Assembly: GCA_034663635.1 (NCBI GenBank)
Contig: JAXDJH010000005.1
Coordinates: 1 to 64,000, forward strand
Length of the DNA: 64,000 nucleotides
Direction: 5' to 3'
Origin: JAXDJH01 sp034663635
Lineage (GTDB): Bacteria; Actinomycetota; CADDZG01; WHSQ01
In this document: positions 60,271 through 64,000 of the stretch, piece after piece
Position numbering within the stretch: position 1 is the stretch's first letter
How the letters are laid out: every line of letters starts with the position of its first letter
The notes under the pieces: model-generated
What the model was told of the DNA's origin: nothing
The model's database searches: none
Seen by the model: only the letters and a program-made list of their open reading frames with translations
Translations under genes and position numbers: made by a program

Positions 60271-61241
60271 TGGCGCGATCTCCCGCTTACGAGGTTAGAG
60301 ACCTGCGAAAGGTCTACCCCTCGCCTCCCGTTATCGCGAACGACGGCATCACCTTCACGGTGTCGCCGGGCGAGGCGTTCGGACTGCTCGGGCCGAACGG
60401 CGCCGGGAAGACCACTTTGGTTAGGCAGCTCGTTGGGCTCATGAGGCCGACGTCGGGCGAGATAAAGCTCTTTGGGGAGCCGATCAGAAAAGGGCGGCGA
60501 ACCGATCCGAGGCTCGGCCGCACCGTCGCCTATCTGCCTCAGGGTTCCCTCGCGCAAGGCGACTGGAAGGTCGCGGAGGCCATCTCGTGGACCGGGCGCC
60601 TTCGGGGCTGCTCGGCCCCCACCGCGCGTCGCGAGACCGAAGATCTGCTGCGCGATCTCGAGCTCACCTCTCTGGCCGATAGACAGCTCCGCAAGCTGTC
60701 CGGGGGACAGCGACGACTGGTTCAGATCGGGATGACCCTTGTCGGCCGGCTGCCGGTTCTCATCTTGGACGAGCCCACAACCGATATCGATCCGGTGCTA
60801 CGACGCAGGATCTGGTCTCTCATCTCGGATAGGGCAAAGGGCGGCGCGTCCGTGATCCTCGTAACGCACGACGTCGCGGAGGCCGAGCATGCGCTCGATC
60901 GGGTCGCGATCCTCGATCGCGGTCGAATGGTGGCCGTTGGCACGCCTGCCGAGCTCAAGTCTTCACTCGCACATCGAACGCGCCTCGAGGTGGTCGTCGC
61001 CGAAGAGCGTGCGGCCGACCCCTACGAGATAGCCGCGCTGATCGGCTCACGCGCCAAGGTCGAGGGCCGGCGCGTCAGTGGCTGGGTCCCGGCAGACGAG
61101 GCCGTTCGCATCCTCGAGAAGGTTGTGGCGGAAGCAACCCCGGCAGGGCTCGAGGACGTGAGGCTCGTGACGCCGACATTGGAAGACGTGTATCTCGAGA
61201 CGGCCGGCCGAGGGTTCGAAGCGGAAGCGGAGACCGAATGA
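60270..61241 (+). CDS. ABC transporter ATP-binding protein
   Basis: The 323-residue ATPase has Walker A GPNGAGKTT (41-49), signature LSGGQRR (about 145), Walker B VLILDEPTTDIDP and switch His in VTHDVAEAEHA. The C-terminal extension (about 235-323) resembles drug/antibiotic exporter ATPases. The permease is encoded next with an ATGA overlap. Substrate and direction (export likely) are not known. Confidence 0.92.
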   Translation: MARSPAYEVRDLRKVYPSPPVIANDGITFTVSPGEAFGLLGPNGAGKTTLVRQLVGLMRPTSGEIKLFGEPIRKGRRTDPRLGRTVAYLPQGSLAQGDWKVAEAISWTGRLRGCSAPTARRETEDLLRDLELTSLADRQLRKLSGGQRRLVQIGMTLVGRLPVLILDEPTTDIDPVLRRRIWSLISDRAKGGASVILVTHDVAEAEHALDRVAILDRGRMVAVGTPAELKSSLAHRTRLEVVVAEERAADPYEIAALIGSRAKVEGRRVSGWVPADEAVRILEKVVAEATPAGLEDVRLVTPTLEDVYLETAGRGFEAEAETE

Positions 61242-61981
61242 TCAAGGCCCGCACGCAACGTTTCAAGATCCTGATGGCGATGCAGATGGCGCGGTTGAGG
61301 ACGTCGTGGCGTCCGTATCTGATCGTCTCCTCGGTGATGCCGCTCGGGATAGCCGTGTTGATGCGGGCGGTGATGTCGGATGCTCAAGTCGACAAGTTCG
61401 GCGAACAGATAGTCGCGGGTTCGGTAGTGCTTGCTATCGCGATGACGGCGGTCGTGATGCTCGCCCAGAGGATGGCCAACCTCAAAGAGACCGCTGCGCT
61501 CGACTATTACGAGACGTTGCCGGTATCTCGAGTCGGTTTGGTCGGGGCCGTTCTCCTGTCCTTCGCCGTTTTCTCGCTTCCCGGTACCTTGATCGTTCTC
61601 GTGCTCGGCTCGGCGATGTTCGATCTGTCTCTGCACGCGCTGTGGGCAGCTATCCCGGTTTGGGCGTTGGGCTCGTTCGCTCTAGCCGGTTTGGGGGTTC
61701 TCATCGGATTCCGAGCTCCAGACGAGCAACTCGCCGGCATGTACTCGAACCTCGCCATGATGGCTGTGCTTTTCCTCGGGATCCTTCCTGCCGCGAAGCT
61801 TCCAGGATGGCTTGCCTCTCTTCGCGTCGTGCTTCCCTCCACCTACGCGGTTAACGCACTGAAGCCTGGACTGGAAGGTTCGGTGGGCGTCGACGTGGTT
61901 TCCGATCTGATCGTCCTGGCGGGATTCGGCGCGTTATTCTTCTGGGCCGTGGCCGGCCCGTTGTGGCCCGATAAGGAGTGA
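61238..61981 (+). CDS. ABC-2 type transporter permease
   Basis: The 247-residue product has about six membrane helices and the ABC-2 pattern (MANLKETAALDYYETLPVSR, GMYSNLAMMAVLFLGILP, VLPSTYAVNALKPGL). It should pair with the upstream ATPase as a homodimeric exporter. Confidence 0.88.
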   Translation: MIKARTQRFKILMAMQMARLRTSWRPYLIVSSVMPLGIAVLMRAVMSDAQVDKFGEQIVAGSVVLAIAMTAVVMLAQRMANLKETAALDYYETLPVSRVGLVGAVLLSFAVFSLPGTLIVLVLGSAMFDLSLHALWAAIPVWALGSFALAGLGVLIGFRAPDEQLAGMYSNLAMMAVLFLGILPAAKLPGWLASLRVVLPSTYAVNALKPGLEGSVGVDVVSDLIVLAGFGALFFWAVAGPLWPDKE

Positions 61982-61982
61982 G

Positions 61983-62192
61983 ATGCCCCAAGCAACCGTG
62001 AAGGCCTACGACTCGATCACACGCACCGGCGTGCTCGTCGCCGACGACGGCCAGACGACGTTCGAGATCGATGGAGCGGCCCTAGATTCGGGGATGTTCA
62101 GGTTCCTTCGGCCCGGACAGAGGGTCACGTTCGACCTCCAGGAGGAGGGCGGAACCACCCGGATCCGCAATCTCCGCATCGGCATCGCCTGA
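61983..62192 (+). CDS. Cold-shock-like OB-fold protein
   Basis: The 69-residue product resembles CspA-type domains: ATVKAYDSITRTGVLVADDG and RFLRPGQRVTFDLQEEGG. It lacks the usual aromatic RNP motifs (KGFGFI/VFVH) and so is a divergent member that may bind nucleic acid weakly or differently. It begins one base after the permease stop. Confidence 0.75.
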   Translation: MPQATVKAYDSITRTGVLVADDGQTTFEIDGAALDSGMFRFLRPGQRVTFDLQEEGGTTRIRNLRIGIA

Positions 62193-62219
62193 AAGACACG
62201 GACTCTCACGACCCGGCTC

Positions 62220-62225
62220 TAACCT
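62220..62225 (+). promoter_or_regulatory. -10 element (TAACCT) of recO
   Basis: TAACCT ends seven bases before ATG 62232, the leaderless spacing. Confidence 0.5.
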
Positions 62226-62231
62226 GTTGGT

Positions 62232-62948
62232 ATGCCCGGGATATACAAGGACGAAGGCGTCGTCCTAAAGACGATCAAGCTCGGCGAGGCCGATCGAATC
62301 GTCACGCTCTTCACCCGTAACAACGGGAAGGTGCGGGCCGTCGCCAAGGGGATCCGCAAGACGAAGAGCCGCTTCGGGGCGCGCCTCGAGCCGCTTACCC
62401 GGGCCGACCTGATCATCTATCGCGGGAGGAATCTCGACACGATCACGGGCGTCGACATCATCACGAGCTTCGACGAGCTTCGCCGTGACTACGTGTCATT
62501 GACCTCGGGAGCCGCGCTCGTCGACATGGTCGAGAAGATCACTCCAGATCGTGAGAAGGCTCTGTCGGTCTATGCGCTGCTGGTGGGTGGACTTCAGGCT
62601 CTCGCTTCGGGCAAACCCAACGTGGTGCCTTCGTTCATCGTGAAACTGCTCTCGGTCTCCGGCTATCACCCCCAACTCACCGTTTGTTCGGGCTGCGGCG
62701 AGGAAGCGGGGCTCGTCGGATTTAGCTCCGCACTCGGGGGGGCCGTGTGCAACGACTGCTGGCGCGGGGATCGGGAATCGATCCGCATGTCGGTGGAACA
62801 CATCGCGCTGCTCGCTCATCTGTTGCGGTCCGAGTTCGGACAGGTCTCCGACGCGCAAGCGACGTTCGAGATGACGCAGGCGTTACGACGCTATGCGGAG
62901 TATCACCTCGAGCGACCGCTGCGGAGCCTGCACGTAGCGGCATCCTGA
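62232..62948 (+). CDS. recO: DNA repair protein RecO
   Basis: The 238-residue protein helps load RecA on gaps. The N-terminal OB fold (IYKDEGVVLKTIKLGEADRIVTLFT) and KGIRKTKSRFGARLEPLT are typical. The zinc site CSGCG...CNDC is complete. Its TGA overlaps the ATG of uppS by one base (TGATG). Confidence 0.95.
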   Translation: MPGIYKDEGVVLKTIKLGEADRIVTLFTRNNGKVRAVAKGIRKTKSRFGARLEPLTRADLIIYRGRNLDTITGVDIITSFDELRRDYVSLTSGAALVDMVEKITPDREKALSVYALLVGGLQALASGKPNVVPSFIVKLLSVSGYHPQLTVCSGCGEEAGLVGFSSALGGAVCNDCWRGDRESIRMSVEHIALLAHLLRSEFGQVSDAQATFEMTQALRRYAEYHLERPLRSLHVAAS

Positions 62949-63604
62949 TGGCCGAAGGCTCCGTTCCTCAACACGTCGCGATCATCATGGACGGCAACGG
63001 CCGCTGGGCCGAACAACAGGGCCTTCCGCGCACTCAGGGACACGAAGCGGGAGAGCGAGCGCTCTTCGATGTCGTAGAGGGCGCGCTGGAGGTCGGCGTT
63101 CGATACCTATCCGTGTACGCGTTCTCGACCGAGAACTGGGGCCGGCCCCAAGACGAGGTCGAGTTCCTCCTCAATTTCAATCGCCGCCTCCTTCGGCAAA
63201 GGCGCGACGACATGTTGGAGCGGGGAGTCCGTATCCGGCGCATCGGACGGCGAGACCCGGTCCCGCAGGATGTTCTGGACGAGTTCGACGAGGCCGAGCG
63301 CATCACCGCCGACTGCTCGCGACTCGATCTGATGGTGTGCTTCAACTATGGGGGCCGAGCCGAGCTCGAGGACGCGGCCGCCGCCGGTTCCATCCCCGAC
63401 AACCTCTATGCACCAGATGTGCCCGACGTCGATCTATTGATCCGCACCTCCGGCGAGATGCGCCTGTCGAACTTCCTTCTCTGGCAGTCGGCCTACGCCG
63501 AGCTTTACTTCACCGAGATGCTGTGGCCGGACTTCGACCGTCATTCGTTGAAAGACGCCGTCTCGATCTACGCGCTAAGGCAACGCCGCTTCGGCCGCCT
63601 CTAA
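62948..63604 (+). CDS. uppS: Isoprenyl (undecaprenyl) diphosphate synthase
   Basis: The 218-residue cis-prenyltransferase makes the lipid carrier for wall precursors. IIMDGNGRWAEQQG (catalytic Asp15), SVYAFSTENWGRP, NYGGRAEL and LLIRTSGEMRLSNFLLWQ are present. Compared with usual members (about 230-250), roughly 15 residues are missing between NYGGRAEL and LYAPD, where a helix normally lies. All catalytic motifs remain. ATG 62948 was chosen; the frame to 62747 lies in recO. Confidence 0.94.
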   Translation: MAEGSVPQHVAIIMDGNGRWAEQQGLPRTQGHEAGERALFDVVEGALEVGVRYLSVYAFSTENWGRPQDEVEFLLNFNRRLLRQRRDDMLERGVRIRRIGRRDPVPQDVLDEFDEAERITADCSRLDLMVCFNYGGRAELEDAAAAGSIPDNLYAPDVPDVDLLIRTSGEMRLSNFLLWQSAYAELYFTEMLWPDFDRHSLKDAVSIYALRQRRFGRL

Positions 63605-63623
63605 CCCCCAAATTCTCCGAGCC

Positions 63624-63641
63624 ACCCGGGCCCAGCCGGGT
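63624..63641. terminator. Short hairpin between convergent uppS and mscS genes
   Basis: ACCCGG pairs with CCGGGT around GCCCAG. The stem is only six pairs with no T run, so it is a weak candidate. Confidence 0.35.
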
Positions 63642-63663
63642 CAGGCTGGAATATTTCGAGGTT

Positions 63664-63999
63664 TTAGGCCCCCGGCACGCCTCCTTGTTCGGGGCCTTCG
63701 TCTCCTTCTGGCTCGTCGGCGTCGTCGTCATCATCGGAGCGGGCGCCCGGGCCGATCGCGGATGCGAGCACTCCCGCGTTCGGGAGTTGGACGGGGCCTT
63801 TCGGCGTCATGAGGTGAACGTAGAAGAGGCTCATCTCGGTCACCACGCCGCGGTATTCGCCTCCGATGGGGCCGCCTCGGACGTAGACGTGCTCGCCGAC
63901 AGACAACGGTCGCATGAGGATCAACACCACTCCGGCGAAGAAGTTGCCGAGCGTCTGCTGAGCCGCGATACCGATGACGACACCCGTGAAGGCTCCTCC
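63664..63999 (-). CDS. MscS-type mechanosensitive channel (5' partial)
   Basis: The gene enters from the right edge, so the N-terminus is missing. The visible part has the pore helix region GIAAQQTLGNFFAGVVLIL and the start of the beta domain MRPLSVGEHVYVRG, then GVVTEMSLFYVHL and QLPNAGVL, all typical of MscS. It ends early after the beta domain with an acidic tail (DDDDDADEPEGDEGPEQ), lacking the usual alpha/beta C-terminal domain. Confidence 0.9.
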   Translation of the reverse strand, partial: GGAFTGVVIGIAAQQTLGNFFAGVVLILMRPLSVGEHVYVRGGPIGGEYRGVVTEMSLFYVHLMTPKGPVQLPNAGVLASAIGPGARSDDDDDADEPEGDEGPEQGGVPGA

Positions 64000-64000
64000 C

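Overview
This window is a gene-dense stretch of a high-GC, Gram-positive-type bacterial chromosome. It most likely comes from an uncultured, deep-branching member of the Actinomycetota. The evidence is indirect: LPXTG surface proteins, LytR-CpsA-Psr and DUF4349 envelope proteins, an MscL with a C-terminal zinc ribbon, an hrcA-dnaJ unit, the run folC-ndk-mreBCD-mrdA-rodA-rng-rplU-rpmA-obgE-proBA-nadD, and many start codons that sit about 7 bases after a TAnnnT -10 element (leaderless mRNAs). The mre/rodA genes suggest a rod-shaped cell. Genus and class cannot be fixed from the sequence alone.

Layout. (1) 1-9.9 kb is the accessory part. It holds the end of a HAMP-GGDEF-EAL cyclic-di-GMP enzyme, a GEMM-I (c-di-GMP-I) riboswitch in front of a low-complexity exported membrane protein, an NTF2-like/proline-racemase pair, two paralogous LPFTG-anchored Asp/His-rich surface proteins, a soluble Ser/Thr kinase coupled to an M20 peptidase, and tRNA-Gly and tRNA-Pro. 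(2) 10-19.6 kb: tig-clpP-clpX (protein folding and proteolysis), a DUF3352 protein, valS, folC, ndk. (3) 19.6-34.8 kb: cell shape and wall elongation (mreBCD, mrdA, rodA), rng, rplU-rpmA-obgE, proline synthesis (proBA), nadD, an LCP-like protein, rsfS. (4) 34.8-38.9 kb: an arsR-arsM-arsC operon read leftward with a recognisable promoter/operator, a frameshifted PD-(D/E)XK nuclease gene, tRNA-Ala, and two lipoproteins. (5) 38.9-50.7 kb: leuS, an Eis-like acetyltransferase, mscL, comEA-comEC, holA, rpsT, lepA, hemW, and a GAF/HD-GYP c-di-GMP phosphodiesterase. (6) 50.7-64 kb: a rhodanese, a zinc-ribbon protein, CIRCE-hrcA-dnaJ-rsmE, a divergent GNAT/mtaB pair, hinT, the phoH-ybeY-CNNM-era operon, an ABC exporter, a cold-shock-like protein, recO, uppS and the end of an MscS channel gene.

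How the parts connect. Three c-di-GMP elements (GGDEF-EAL, HD-GYP, riboswitch) suggest that surface properties follow second-messenger level; the riboswitch appears to hold the ribosome binding site of the exported protein inside its closing helix. Most operons are tightly packed with ATGA/GTGA overlaps. Four convergent gene pairs end on one shared CTAG or CTAA. I see no prophage, insertion sequence or CRISPR array.
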